In this document: piece after piece, positions 16,117-24,600 of the stretch
How positions within the stretch are numbered: position 1 is the first letter of the stretch
How the letters are laid out: each line of letters starts with the position of its first letter
NCBI GenBank assembly: GCA_029260345.1
Contig: JAJDDK010000001.1
Coordinates: forward strand, 1-64,000
DNA: 64,000 nt
From: Phycisphaerales bacterium
GTDB lineage: Bacteria; Planctomycetota; Phycisphaerae; Phycisphaerales; UBA1924
Reading direction: 5' to 3'
Position numbers and translations under genes: made by a program
Notes under the pieces: generated by a model
Told to the model about the DNA's origin: nothing
What the model saw: the letters and a program-made list of their open reading frames with translations, nothing else
The model's database searches: none

Positions 16117-17544
16117 ATGAGCACTATTGCCACCGATTTTGAACGCCTCATGGCGCTGGATCACGCCCACGTCTGGCACCCGTTCGCGCCAATGCGCCAG
16201 TGGCGCGAGTGCGAACCGATCATCATCGAGCGCGCCGAGGGTTTCACACTGATCGATGTCAAGGGGAAGGAATACATCGATGGGTATTCATCCTTGTGGT
16301 GCAACGTTCACGGCCACCGACGCCCGGAGATCGATGACGCGATTCGCGATCAGCTCGATCGCATCGCCCACGCGACCATGCTCGGCTCGGCCACCGTTCC
16401 CGCGATCGAACTTGCGGCCATGCTCGTTGCGATCGTCAATGAAGTGACACCTGCGCAAACGTCACCGAAACTCAACAAAGTCTTCTACACCGACGCCGGC
16501 GCCACCGCGACGGAGGTCGCCTTCAAGATGGCGGCCGGGCATCATTTCCATCGCGCCGACCGGGCCCGTGACACGTTCCTCGCCGTGCGCGGCGGGTACC
16601 ACGGCGACACCGTCGGCGCCATGAGCGTCGGCTTTCTGCACTCCATGCATGAGCCGTTCGAAAAGCTGGTTTTTTCGACGCAAAACATCGCCGCGCCCGA
16701 CGCGAGATCAGTTGCCGCATCGCCGGGCTTCGAACACGAATGGCCGAACTGGGACGCCGATCGGCGCACGCGCGCCTCAGAGCAAGCGCTGGGATCTCTG
16801 GAGAGCGCTCTCCGCACGCACGGCAATCGCATCGCCGCGCTCGTCATGGAGCCACTGATGCAGGGCGCCGGCGGCATGATCGAGCATCCCGATGGTTTTC
16901 TCGCTCAAGTGGCATCGCGCTGCCGCGAACACGGCGCGCTGCTCATCGCCGATGAAGTCGCCACCGGCCTCGGACGCACGGGCGCCATGCTCGCGTGCGA
17001 TCACGAGCGCATTCGCCCGGACATTCTCTGCCTCGCGAAGGGCCTGACCGGTGGCTATCTCCCGCTGGCGGCGACACTGTGCACAGACCAGATCTCAGAA
17101 AGTTTCGAGGGCGAACCGCACGAGAATCGAACCCTGTATCACGGTCACACTTACACCGGGAACCCGCTCGGCGCTGCTGCTGCAATCGCATCGCTCACCC
17201 TGATGCAGCAGGACAAAACAGTCGCCAACGCCGCAAAACTCGGATCCATCATTCGCGACCGCCTTCGCGAATCGCTCGCTGATCACCCGCACGTCGGCGA
17301 CGTTCGCCGGCGCGGCGTAATGACCGGCATCGAGCTGGTCGCCTCGCGCTACCCGTGGCAATCATTTGCCCCTGCGAAGCGCATCGGCGCCTCCGTTTGC
17401 GATGAAGCTCGCACTCATGGCGTCATGATTCGTCCGCTGGGGGACGTCGTCGTGCTCAATCCAGCGCCCGGCATGGATGAAGACACGTTGCATCGAATGC
17501 TCGATGTCGTGATCGACGCTATTCGCGGCACACGTCTCGGCTGA
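16117..17544 (+). CDS. bioA: Adenosylmethionine--8-amino-7-oxononanoate aminotransferase
   Basis: A 475-residue class III PLP aminotransferase that converts 8-amino-7-oxononanoate to 7,8-diaminononanoate in biotin synthesis, usually with S-adenosylmethionine as amino donor. VWHPFAPMRQW near the N-terminus and GYSSLWCNVHGH are BioA hallmarks. DEVATGLGRTG holds the PLP-binding Asp, and Lys308 in LAKGLTGGY is the Schiff-base lysine. A somewhat longer middle section than in E. coli BioA (about 430 residues) accounts for the size. No other bio genes are in the window. It converges with the MATE gene, with only 11 nt between stops. Confidence 0.95.
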   Translation: MSTIATDFERLMALDHAHVWHPFAPMRQWRECEPIIIERAEGFTLIDVKGKEYIDGYSSLWCNVHGHRRPEIDDAIRDQLDRIAHATMLGSATVPAIELAAMLVAIVNEVTPAQTSPKLNKVFYTDAGATATEVAFKMAAGHHFHRADRARDTFLAVRGGYHGDTVGAMSVGFLHSMHEPFEKLVFSTQNIAAPDARSVAASPGFEHEWPNWDADRRTRASEQALGSLESALRTHGNRIAALVMEPLMQGAGGMIEHPDGFLAQVASRCREHGALLIADEVATGLGRTGAMLACDHERIRPDILCLAKGLTGGYLPLAATLCTDQISESFEGEPHENRTLYHGHTYTGNPLGAAAAIASLTLMQQDKTVANAAKLGSIIRDRLRESLADHPHVGDVRRRGVMTGIELVASRYPWQSFAPAKRIGASVCDEARTHGVMIRPLGDVVVLNPAPGMDEDTLHRMLDVVIDAIRGTRLG

Positions 17545-17555
17545 AATCCGCGACC

Positions 17556-18998
17556 TCAAACCGCCGGAATTGCATCCACTGGTTCCGGTGTCGGCGCCGC
17601 GTTGTTCACAAGTTCAATCGTGCGCCACGGCCCAAACCGGAAACGCCACACCATCGTCAGCCCAAGCGCGATGATGTACGCCGCCGATGTGATCCATGGG
17701 CCAATACTTCCCAGTTGGGGCGCCAATTGCGTCACGGCCCACCCGGCCAGCACAATGATGACCCACGCCTGAATCGCGGACACAACGCCCGGCCAGACTG
17801 TGTCCCCGGCGCCGCGCAGCGCCGCCATCAACACAATCGCCATGGCGTCAAACACCTGAAACGTCGCGGCGAGGATCATCACGCGCTTGCCGACGCGCAG
17901 TAGTTCGGTCACTTCGTCCGGTGAATACTCATCACTGATGAAGAAGCGAATCGCCGGCTCGCGGAATATGACGAACAGCGCCGCAAGAATGCCCATGTAG
18001 ACGATGGCAAGACGCATCCCCAACCAGGCGCGCTGCTCCGCGCGCACGCGATCACCAGCGCCGATGTACCGCCCCACCACCGCCGTCACCGCGATCGACA
18101 GCCCCACCGCCGGCATAAACGAAAGCTGCATGTAGCGCAGAGCCACCCAGCCCGCCGCATTTTCTGCCGCGCCGAATTGCCCCACCAACACCGTCATGAA
18201 GATGCCCCAACACGCCAGTTCGTTGACCCACTGCAGCGCGCCAGGCCACCCGATTTTCAGAATCTCCTGAAGTCTTCGCCGCGAAAGGCCGCGATTCAGT
18301 CGCGTTTCGTACGCACGGTGAAACGCGGGCCCGAGGAAAATGCACATCGGGATGACGAACTCCACGACGCCGCCAATGACCGTTGCGTACCCCGCGCCAT
18401 GAATACCCAGCTCTGGAAATCCGAACTTTCCAAAGATCAGCAGGTAATCCAGCCCAAGATTGACGAGGTTTCCGATGATCGTCGCGACCATGATCGTCAT
18501 CGGGCGATGCACGCCGTAGAAGAAATAGCTCATTGATCGCGCCGCGACCGTGAACACACCGCCGATGAGCAGAATGCGTGCGTAATCAATCTCCATGCTC
18601 GTCACGCTCGGCGTATGCCCAAGCGAACGGAACAACGGAGCCACCAGCGCCGCAAACAACATCATCCCGGCCCAGCCGAACAGACAAATCCAAAGCGCAT
18701 TCCACGCATACGCGGCCGTCTTCTTTGGATTCCCCGCGCCAAGGTGTTGCGACACCCACGTGTTGACAACCGAATTCAGTCCAAAAAGGAATGAGATCGG
18801 CAAAAACGCAGCGACCGCGCCGTTGCCCTGCGCCGCCAGATGTTCCGGCCCCAGCATCCCCACCATCCAGGCGTCGATGAACTGCTTCAGCGGGTAGGAC
18901 ATCATCGTGATGATGGTCGGCCCGGCGACGATCATCAGCTCCACGGTGGGTGAGCGTTCCCGCCGCGTCGAAAGTGTTGGCTCAGTCGGATGGGTCAC
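17556..18998 (-). CDS. MATE family multidrug/Na+ efflux transporter
   Basis: About 480 residues with twelve predicted membrane segments in two similar halves, as in MATE exporters that use Na+ or H+ gradients to expel cationic compounds. Landmarks include MIVAGPTIITMMSYPLKQF in helix 1, a helix 7 region with GWPGALQWVNE, and ALRGAGDT near helix 10. The frame is open upstream to 19088, but that would enter scpB on the other strand. I use the GTG at 18998 (Val-Thr-His-Pro), preceded by GGGA. The gene is divergent from scpB. Confidence 0.88.
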   Translation of the reverse strand: MTHPTEPTLSTRRERSPTVELMIVAGPTIITMMSYPLKQFIDAWMVGMLGPEHLAAQGNGAVAAFLPISFLFGLNSVVNTWVSQHLGAGNPKKTAAYAWNALWICLFGWAGMMLFAALVAPLFRSLGHTPSVTSMEIDYARILLIGGVFTVAARSMSYFFYGVHRPMTIMVATIIGNLVNLGLDYLLIFGKFGFPELGIHGAGYATVIGGVVEFVIPMCIFLGPAFHRAYETRLNRGLSRRRLQEILKIGWPGALQWVNELACWGIFMTVLVGQFGAAENAAGWVALRYMQLSFMPAVGLSIAVTAVVGRYIGAGDRVRAEQRAWLGMRLAIVYMGILAALFVIFREPAIRFFISDEYSPDEVTELLRVGKRVMILAATFQVFDAMAIVLMAALRGAGDTVWPGVVSAIQAWVIIVLAGWAVTQLAPQLGSIGPWITSAAYIIALGLTMVWRFRFGPWRTIELVNNAAPTPEPVDAIPAV

Positions 18999-19091
18999 AC
19001 GTGTTCCCGGGCAAAAAAGAGCGGGGAGTCTAGGCCCCCCTCGTCCGCAGAGGGCAAGGGATTTCCGAATCTCTCGTGGTACCATCACGCC

Positions 19092-19751
19092 ATGAGTTCA
19101 ACTGCGAAGGATGCGAAGAAATCTGTCACTCCGGAGGCGCCCGTCGAAGTGTCGGCGGACGACCAGGCGCTTCTCGGCGCCGTGGAAGCAATCCTTCTTA
19201 CGGCGGACCGTCCCGCGACATCGAGCCGCATTGCAGAAGCCATGGGCCTCGACAAGAACGACGGCGCCACTCGAATTGGTGAATTCGTCGATGTGCTCAA
19301 TGCGCAATATGCCGCTGAAAATCGCTCATTTCGCATTGAGCGCGTCGCCGGCGGCCTGCGCATCGTGACCGTTCCGGATCATGCAGACGCGGTTGCGGCG
19401 TTTCATAACCTCGGCGCCTCATCACGTTTAAGCCGCGCCGCGATCGAAACGCTCGCCATCGTCGCCTATCGGCAGCCCATCACTCGAGCCCAAGTGGAAG
19501 ATATTCGCGGCGTCGCCTGCGGCGAGGTGCTCCGAACCCTCCTGGAGCGGCGGCTCGTCGCTATCACCGGGCGAGCGGAGGAAGTCGGCCGACCGATTCT
19601 CTACGGAACCAGCCGCACCTTTCTTGAAGAATTCGGATTGGCGACGTTAAGGGATCTCCCGCCTGTCGCGGCCGAAACAGCCCCCTCAGCCAAGCCTCAA
19701 GCCGGGGCAGGCACGACTCCCGACAGTCCGGTTGCGGCTGATTCGGATTGA
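19092..19751 (+). CDS. scpB: Segregation and condensation protein B
   Basis: About 219 residues forming two winged-helix domains, as in ScpB, the partner of ScpA and SMC in the chromosome condensin complex. DQALLGAVEAILLTADRP is the N-terminal helix region. ETLAIVAYRQPITRAQVEDIRG is the conserved second-domain block, and GRPILYGTSRTFLEEFGL closes the fold. I chose the ATG at 19092, which directly precedes the hydrophilic N-terminal tail, rather than an upstream frame extension into the MATE promoter. ScpA and SMC genes are not in the window. Confidence 0.93.
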   Translation: MSSTAKDAKKSVTPEAPVEVSADDQALLGAVEAILLTADRPATSSRIAEAMGLDKNDGATRIGEFVDVLNAQYAAENRSFRIERVAGGLRIVTVPDHADAVAAFHNLGASSRLSRAAIETLAIVAYRQPITRAQVEDIRGVACGEVLRTLLERRLVAITGRAEEVGRPILYGTSRTFLEEFGLATLRDLPPVAAETAPSAKPQAGAGTTPDSPVAADSD

Positions 19752-19787
19752 TCTAAATACCTGTCAAGACGCATTTTGCCGGACGAT

Positions 19788-19819
19788 ATTCAATCTCAAA
19801 TTTGAAATTTTCAATCTCC
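19788..19819. repeat. AT-rich TCAAATTTGAAATT-type intergenic repeat
   Basis: A short AT-rich block built of CAATCTCAAATTTGAAATTTTCAATC-like units, with internal inverted symmetry, 37 nt after scpB. It has the same composition and word content as the larger block at 49130-49257, and stands out against the GC-rich genome. Confidence 0.5.
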
Positions 19820-20091
19820 TGAAGGCAGGACAATCGCGCCTGTTCAACGGAATTGCCAAGGTTTTCGGACGCCTCCCCGCACACCCCGCACACACCCCAC
19901 AAAGGTGGAATTTCCAAGCGATTTAGGGACAGAGGGGTTGTATGGGGGCGGCCGTCGGATACATTAATCATGGTTCCATGCACAGGGACCACAGAGAATT
20001 GAGAGAACCGAAGGTCCGGACCTAGTCCGGGTCTGTCTATGAGGTTGGCGCTCCGCCGCACACGGCGCGTCGATCGGAGGAGTCAAGACTT
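19820..20091 (+). other. Leader region of the first PEP-CTERM-like gene
   Basis: No gene was recognised in this stretch. It has a hairpin CCGGAC-CTA-GTCCGG at 20016-20030 and a second small one, CGCCG-CACA-CGGCG, at 20054-20067, followed by the ribosome binding site GGAGGAG at 20076-20082, ten bases before the start codon. The two hairpins suggest a structured untranslated leader. Confidence 0.4.
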
Positions 20092-20778
20092 ATGAAGAGA
20101 GGGCTCGCACTCGTTGCGCTTGCATGCGCTGCCGGAATGGCCGCGTCCGCACATGGCGCCGTCACGTTCACCTTCTTCGATCCAGGGGCGGGCCCCGAGA
20201 TCACCTACACCGAAGGCTCCGACAACGTCACCGATCCAGGCGAAGCCACATGGACCGGGCCGAATGTCACCTTCACCGTTGATGGAACGGATGAAGGCCT
20301 CGGCGTTGTTGTCTTCACGGCAAGTGTTCAAATGGACCTTGAAATCGGCGCTGTCACCGGTCAGCCCGGCGGCACGTTCATCGCGCCAATTCTGAATGGC
20401 AGTTTTTCATTCACTGACATGGGCACCGGGGACACCATCATTTCAGCGGTGGTCGGACCAGATGCCGGCGCGGTGCTCGCGCTGGGCTCAACGGGCAATA
20501 TCATCGCGCAAGGTTCGGGAGGCGCTAACGGCTTGGTCTTTACGGCCGGCAGCGCGCTCGACACGTTCCTTGGCGGGCTCACGCTCGGTCCAATCTTCGA
20601 CGCGAACTTCACGCTCACGAACATCAGCCCCGCGGCTGTACTGAGCGACAATGATTTCCTCGAAGACTTTGACGCCAACAGCGCTTTCACCGGAAACGCC
20701 GACGTGATCCCTTCACCGGGAACCATCGCGCTGGCAGGCCTCAGCATGTTGACGCTCGTCGCAAGCCGCAAGCGATAA
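20092..20778 (+). CDS. Exported PEP-CTERM-like protein, paralogue 1
   Basis: A 228-residue protein with a signal peptide (residues 1-22, ending AHGA), a beta-rich middle of about 170 residues and the C-terminus VIPSPGTIALAGLSML followed by TLVASRKR. That end matches the PEP-CTERM-like pattern of a Pro/Gly motif, hydrophobic helix and basic tail. GPEITYTEG and VDGTDEGLG are shared with the next gene, so the two are tandem duplicates. The middle matches no domain I know; its Gly/Thr/Asp content fits a surface or matrix protein. A strong GGAGGAG ribosome site precedes the start. Confidence 0.75.
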   Translation: MKRGLALVALACAAGMAASAHGAVTFTFFDPGAGPEITYTEGSDNVTDPGEATWTGPNVTFTVDGTDEGLGVVVFTASVQMDLEIGAVTGQPGGTFIAPILNGSFSFTDMGTGDTIISAVVGPDAGAVLALGSTGNIIAQGSGGANGLVFTAGSALDTFLGGLTLGPIFDANFTLTNISPAAVLSDNDFLEDFDANSAFTGNADVIPSPGTIALAGLSMLTLVASRKR

Positions 20779-20985
20779 ATCGTTCAAGAGACATGCAACG
20801 TCCGGAAAGGACGAGATCATTTCTTGTTTGCGGAGTTCGATCGCAGTAAGCTACGACTGCACAGGTTCCAAAATTCAGCCCGCCCCTCGCACAGGGTGAA
20901 GAGAGAGTCATTTCGCGGCTCGGGCTGACCGCGAACGCAATGGAGTTCAGCGCGGTGCGCACACACCGCGCGAGGAGACGTAAAT
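20779..20985 (+). other. Structured leader between the tandem paralogues
   Basis: No gene is seen. Hairpins can be drawn at CGTCC-GGAAA-GGACG (about 20800-20815), GCAGT...ACTGC (about 20843-20860), CAGCCCG...CGGGCTG (about 20876-20929) and a perfect eight-pair stem GCGCGGTG/CACCGCGC at 20950-20971. The last one sits directly before the GAGGAG ribosome site of the second paralogue. No match to a riboswitch class could be made by eye. Confidence 0.4.
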
Positions 20986-21660
20986 ATGATGTCGCGCGCT
21001 CTCGGCGCTGCGCTCGCTTTGGGCGGGCTCTGCGCTTCTACGCAAGCCGCGGTTTACTTCACGTTTGATGATCCAGGGCCTGGACCCGAGATCACTTACA
21101 CTGAAGGAACGGACAACAATTCCGACCCCGGCGTTTTGGTCTTTAACAACAGCGCTCAGCTCGATTTCATCGTCGATGGAACGGATGAAGGGCTGGGAAC
21201 CATGACCTACACCGCCACACTCGACATGGAAATCATGATCGGCGCGGTGCAGGGCACAGTCGGCGGCATTCTGTCCGCCCCCATCCTTGGTGGCTCATTC
21301 GCATTCTCCGAAGTGGGAAGCGGCGATGACATCCTCACCGGTTCGCTTTCCAACGGCGGTCTGTTGACGCTGAACACAGTCGGCGCCTTGATCGCAACGA
21401 GCACCACCGCTGGACTCGTGATGAACGAAGGTCCGGCGCTTGCCGCATTCCTCGGCGGCCTGACGCTCACGCCGAACTTCGATATTTCGTTCACGCTGAC
21501 CAACATCAGCCCCGGCACGACGAAGAACGCTGATGATTTCATCACTTCGTTCGTGGCGAATAGCGCGTTCACCGGCAATGCCAACGTGATCCCTTCGTCG
21601 GGCCCAGTCGCACTGGCAGCGCTGTCCATGACGCTTCTCGGAGCACGCCGCCGTCGCTAA
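20986..21660 (+). CDS. Exported PEP-CTERM-like protein, paralogue 2
   Basis: A 224-residue protein with a signal peptide (residues 1-21, ending TQA), the shared blocks GPEITYTEG, VDGTDEGLG, AFLGGLTL and FTLTNISPG, and the C-terminus VIPSSGPVALAALSMTLLGA followed by RRRR. The whole length aligns with the preceding gene, which makes the pair a clear tandem duplication with diverged middles. Export would use Sec and the tail would be processed by an exosortase-like enzyme, which is not encoded here. The start follows GAGGAG by eight bases. A strong terminator follows at 21696. Confidence 0.75.
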   Translation: MMSRALGAALALGGLCASTQAAVYFTFDDPGPGPEITYTEGTDNNSDPGVLVFNNSAQLDFIVDGTDEGLGTMTYTATLDMEIMIGAVQGTVGGILSAPILGGSFAFSEVGSGDDILTGSLSNGGLLTLNTVGALIATSTTAGLVMNEGPALAAFLGGLTLTPNFDISFTLTNISPGTTKNADDFITSFVANSAFTGNANVIPSSGPVALAALSMTLLGARRRR

Positions 21661-21695
21661 GACTCAAGTCACGCGACGCAATTGAACTCGAACTC

Positions 21696-21732
21696 AAGGC
21701 GCTTCCAATGCGTGGAATGGAAGCGCCTTTTT
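21696..21732 (+). terminator. Intrinsic terminator after the paralogue pair
   Basis: AAGGCGCTTCCA at 21696-21707 pairs perfectly with TGGAAGCGCCTT at 21718-21729, followed by a T-run (TTTTT at 21728-21732). It lies 36 nt after the stop of the second paralogue and faces the end of miaB. Confidence 0.85.
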
Positions 21733-21759
21733 CCTGCGCTCATCGCATAACGAAAAGGA

Positions 21760-23394
21760 TTACTTCGACGCCGGCGCGCCAAACAGCGTCAGCGCGCTGG
21801 CGCGTTCGATCGTGATTGGCAGGATGCGCCCAATCAGGTCATCCGGCGCTGCGCCCGCTGGGGTGTCAAACATCACAATCAGGTCGCCATCCGTGCGTCC
21901 GCACAACTGGGCTGCGCCGACTGGCGCCTCATCAATCGACGTGCCGCCCTCGCCCACCTGCCGCCCGCTGATCGTGAGCGACACACCGCCGGACGCCGCC
22001 ACCGGAGCCTGACGCTTCCGCTCGTGCGCGGAGAGCCCCTCCACAAACACATTCAGCGTGGCGCCGACCTGTGACTGTGCAATCTTGTCGCTCATTTCGT
22101 TCTGAACGGCAAGCAGTTCATTGTTGCGACGGCGCTTCACCTGATCCGGCACGTCATCGGGGATGCGATCAAAAGCCACCGTCCCCGGGCGCGGCGAATA
22201 CTTGAAAATAAAGCAGTTCTTATATTTCACTCGTCGCAGAAACTGCACGGACGCTTCGAAGTCCTCGTCCGTCTCACCAGGGAACCCGACAATCATGTCC
22301 CCCGCCACCATCAGTGGGCGCCCGATCTCCGGCTGATCTAGAAACGCGCGGGCACGATCAACGAATTCCAGATACTCCGAAACGGTGTAGCCGCGATTCA
22401 TCCGCTTCAGCACCGTGTCGCTGCCGGACTGCGCCGGCACGTGCAAATACCGGCAAATCCGCGGCGAATCACGCATCACTTCCAGCACATCGTCGCCGAA
22501 GTCGCGCGGATAACTCGTGACAAATCGCAGCCGCTGAATCCCCGGCGCTTCGTCGTGAATGCGCTTCAGCAGATCGGCAAACGTGGTCACACGCTCACCG
22601 GTGAACGGATCGCGTCGATGGCCGCCCTGGTACGAGCGGCCCTTCTGCGGCTGCGTCACGCCCCCCACCGTCACCGCCGCGCCTTGTTCAAACCGGTAGT
22701 GATTCACCGTCTGGCCGAGCAGCGTGACTTCGATCACGCCAGCGTCGGCGAGGCGTTTGCATTCATCAACGATGTGATCCGGCGGACGATGCACTTCGGC
22801 GCCGCGTGTGAATGGGACGACGCAGTACGTGCAGAATTTGTTGCAGCCGCGCGTGATGCGCACGTACGACGAACCGTTGTGATCCGTCGGTGAAACCGTC
22901 CGCGAAAGGTCGAGAAGTTCGAGCCGATCCTCAGCCGCGGCAAGTGTGCCGGTGCGTCGCGAAGCGCTGCCTTGCAAAGCAACTGCCTTCGCTGACTGCT
23001 CGTGCGTCAATTCGCCATCAAGCGACGCCCGCGTGCGCACGGCGTTGTCCAGCAGCCCCGGCAATTTGTCGAGTTCGGCCGGGCCGCAAAGGATGTCCAC
23101 GACGGGCATGCGCCGCAGCAGGTCCGTGCCGTCGCGCTCGGCCATGCAGCCCAGCACGCCGACGACGAGACTCGATTCCTGCTGCTTGCGGACGGCCATT
23201 TCGCCAAGCCGCGATCGCACTTTTTGCTCCGCCAGATCTCGGACCGAGCAGGTGTTGTAGAGAACGACATCCGCCTGATCCGCCGTCGGCACAAAGCGAT
23301 ATCCCAGTGCCGCGAGCTGCCCTCGGACCAGATCCGAATCCAGCTCATTCATCTGGCAGCCGAACGTCTCAAGATAAACCGCTTTGGCGCTCAT
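21760..23394 (-). CDS. miaB: tRNA-2-methylthio-N6-dimethylallyladenosine synthase
   Basis: A 544-residue radical-SAM methylthiotransferase that adds a methylthio group to i6A37 of tRNAs reading UNN codons. The N-terminal cluster cysteines are Cys13 (ETFGCQMNELDS), Cys49 and Cys83; the radical-SAM triad is Cys184, Cys188 and Cys191 (GCNKFCTYC). The C-terminal part fits a TRAM RNA-binding domain. It is about 70-100 residues longer than typical MiaB. The additions are around residues 130-170 and an insertion near QPQKGRSYQGGHRRDPFTG, a feature seen in some other bacterial MiaB proteins. MtaB is less likely given LETFGCQMNELDS. Confidence 0.93.
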   Translation of the reverse strand: MSAKAVYLETFGCQMNELDSDLVRGQLAALGYRFVPTADQADVVLYNTCSVRDLAEQKVRSRLGEMAVRKQQESSLVVGVLGCMAERDGTDLLRRMPVVDILCGPAELDKLPGLLDNAVRTRASLDGELTHEQSAKAVALQGSASRRTGTLAAAEDRLELLDLSRTVSPTDHNGSSYVRITRGCNKFCTYCVVPFTRGAEVHRPPDHIVDECKRLADAGVIEVTLLGQTVNHYRFEQGAAVTVGGVTQPQKGRSYQGGHRRDPFTGERVTTFADLLKRIHDEAPGIQRLRFVTSYPRDFGDDVLEVMRDSPRICRYLHVPAQSGSDTVLKRMNRGYTVSEYLEFVDRARAFLDQPEIGRPLMVAGDMIVGFPGETDEDFEASVQFLRRVKYKNCFIFKYSPRPGTVAFDRIPDDVPDQVKRRRNNELLAVQNEMSDKIAQSQVGATLNVFVEGLSAHERKRQAPVAASGGVSLTISGRQVGEGGTSIDEAPVGAAQLCGRTDGDLIVMFDTPAGAAPDDLIGRILPITIERASALTLFGAPASK

Positions 23395-23496
23395 CAGGGC
23401 AAGGAGTGTAGCCCGAGCGTGAAGTTCGATCGACGGACTTACCGATTTGAGAGAACCGAAGGCCCCAATCCATGGAATAATGGGGCGATTGAATTC

Positions 23497-24489
23497 ATGG
23501 GGCCGCCCACTCGGGCGTTGTATATGCGATCAACCAGCACCGAAGTCGGAGTGAGAAGCGAGGACCCCGGGCGCGTCCCCGGCATGGTCATCGATTCCGA
23601 TCGCCCCTGCCCCAAGTGCGGCTACAACGTCCGCGGCATCGCCGTCGGCCAGCCCTGCCCGGAGTGCGGGCGGCCTGTTTTCTTTGGCCTGCAAACGCAG
23701 CCTGACTTCGCCCTTGCTGATGCGCCGTATTTCTACATCAGGCTCCAGCAAGCAGGGATGTGGGGATTGTTCCTCAGCGCGTTTGGCGCCGGCGCTGTGT
23801 ACGCATTACGCGGCGGAATCGGCGACAAACTCCCGCTCGCGCTTGGCGCCACCGCCATGGCGTGGGTCACCTCCCTCCTTGCACTTTGCATCCCGCGCCC
23901 GAGCGACCGCGAAGAGGGCACGCCACTTCCGCAAATTGCGCTCTGGAAACGCGCGGCGTCGGTCGGCACGCAATCACTCTGGATCATCGCAGCACTGCTT
24001 GCTTCGACGGCAATGCCCTGGACTGCTGACGTCACACCGTGGCTCGTGTTCGCCGCTGCAGCCGGACTGATCCCGACCATGATTTTTCTCGCCGACGTCG
24101 CTGAATTCGCCGGCGATCCCGACCGCCGACATCGGTTGATGCAAACGGCCATCGCGCTCTTGGTCTTCGGCGGGCTGGCCGCCATGGGCGTGCAGATGCG
24201 CGTCAGTATTCCATTGCCGAGCGTCAGCGCGATCGTGGCAGGCATCGCGCTTGTTCCGATCATTCTCGTGATCGTCGGCCTGGTGTCGCTCTGGAATCTC
24301 TTTCAACTTGCGGTCATCGGAAGCTGGTCAGTGCAAGTCGCGCGGCGGAATGATGAGCGCGTCGAAAAATTGCGCGAGCGTTTTCAAAACGATCGCCAGT
24401 TCGGCGCGGTTTCTTCAGATGATGTGCCGTTCGGCGGCCCCGTTCAGGCGCCGATTAATTCAATGGCCGGCATTCGACGCACGAAATAA
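23497..24489 (+). CDS. Integral membrane protein with N-terminal zinc ribbon
   Basis: About 330 residues. Near the N-terminus a zinc ribbon is formed by CPKCGYNVRG and CPECG, a short module often placed before membrane domains in planctomycete proteins. It is followed by six or so hydrophobic segments (for example GLFLSAFGAGAVYAL, ALLVFGGLAAMGV and IVAGIALVPIILVIVGLVSL) and a basic C-terminal tail. The function is unknown. The frame is open into miaB, so the true start is one of the ATGs at 23497, 23524 or 23584; I chose 23497 because GGGGCGA precedes it. The gene diverges from miaB. Confidence 0.65.
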   Translation: MGPPTRALYMRSTSTEVGVRSEDPGRVPGMVIDSDRPCPKCGYNVRGIAVGQPCPECGRPVFFGLQTQPDFALADAPYFYIRLQQAGMWGLFLSAFGAGAVYALRGGIGDKLPLALGATAMAWVTSLLALCIPRPSDREEGTPLPQIALWKRAASVGTQSLWIIAALLASTAMPWTADVTPWLVFAAAAGLIPTMIFLADVAEFAGDPDRRHRLMQTAIALLVFGGLAAMGVQMRVSIPLPSVSAIVAGIALVPIILVIVGLVSLWNLFQLAVIGSWSVQVARRNDERVEKLRERFQNDRQFGAVSSDDVPFGGPVQAPINSMAGIRRTK

Positions 24490-24494
24490 ACAAC

Positions 24495-24529
24495 GAAGAA
24501 AAAAGCGAGCCGGGCCGTCCCCGGCCCGG
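24495..24529 (-). terminator. Intrinsic terminator (minus strand)
   Basis: Read on the minus strand, CCGGGCC (24529-24523) and GGCCCGG (24516-24510) form a GC-rich stem, and the strand then runs CTCGCTTTTTTCTTCG. It probably ends the phosphotransferase transcript. Confidence 0.7.
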
Positions 24530-24573
24530 TCAACCTCAAAGAGCGTTTTGCGTAAGCCCGTTTCTCACGTCGA

Positions 24574-24593
24574 CCCGTTCGAGGACGAACGGG
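24574..24593. other. Hairpin between convergent genes
   Basis: CCCGTTCG at 24574-24581 and CGAACGGG at 24586-24593 form a perfect eight-pair stem with an AGGA loop, just before the phosphotransferase stop. It can also compete with an outer pairing AGCCCGTT/AACGGGCT. It likely helps terminate the plus-strand zinc-ribbon gene. Confidence 0.4.
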
Positions 24594-24600
24594 CTCGCTT

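Noticed and set aside
20823-20930. Possible riboswitch in the leader between the tandem paralogues
   Set aside because: Hairpins exist, but no conserved core of a known class could be matched by eye.
19999-23462. A 16-base exact repeat TTGAGAGAACCGAAGG at 19999-20014 and 23447-23462, both upstream of plus-strand genes
   Set aside because: In a 64-kb window about one 16-base repeat is expected by chance over both strands, and no further copy was seen.
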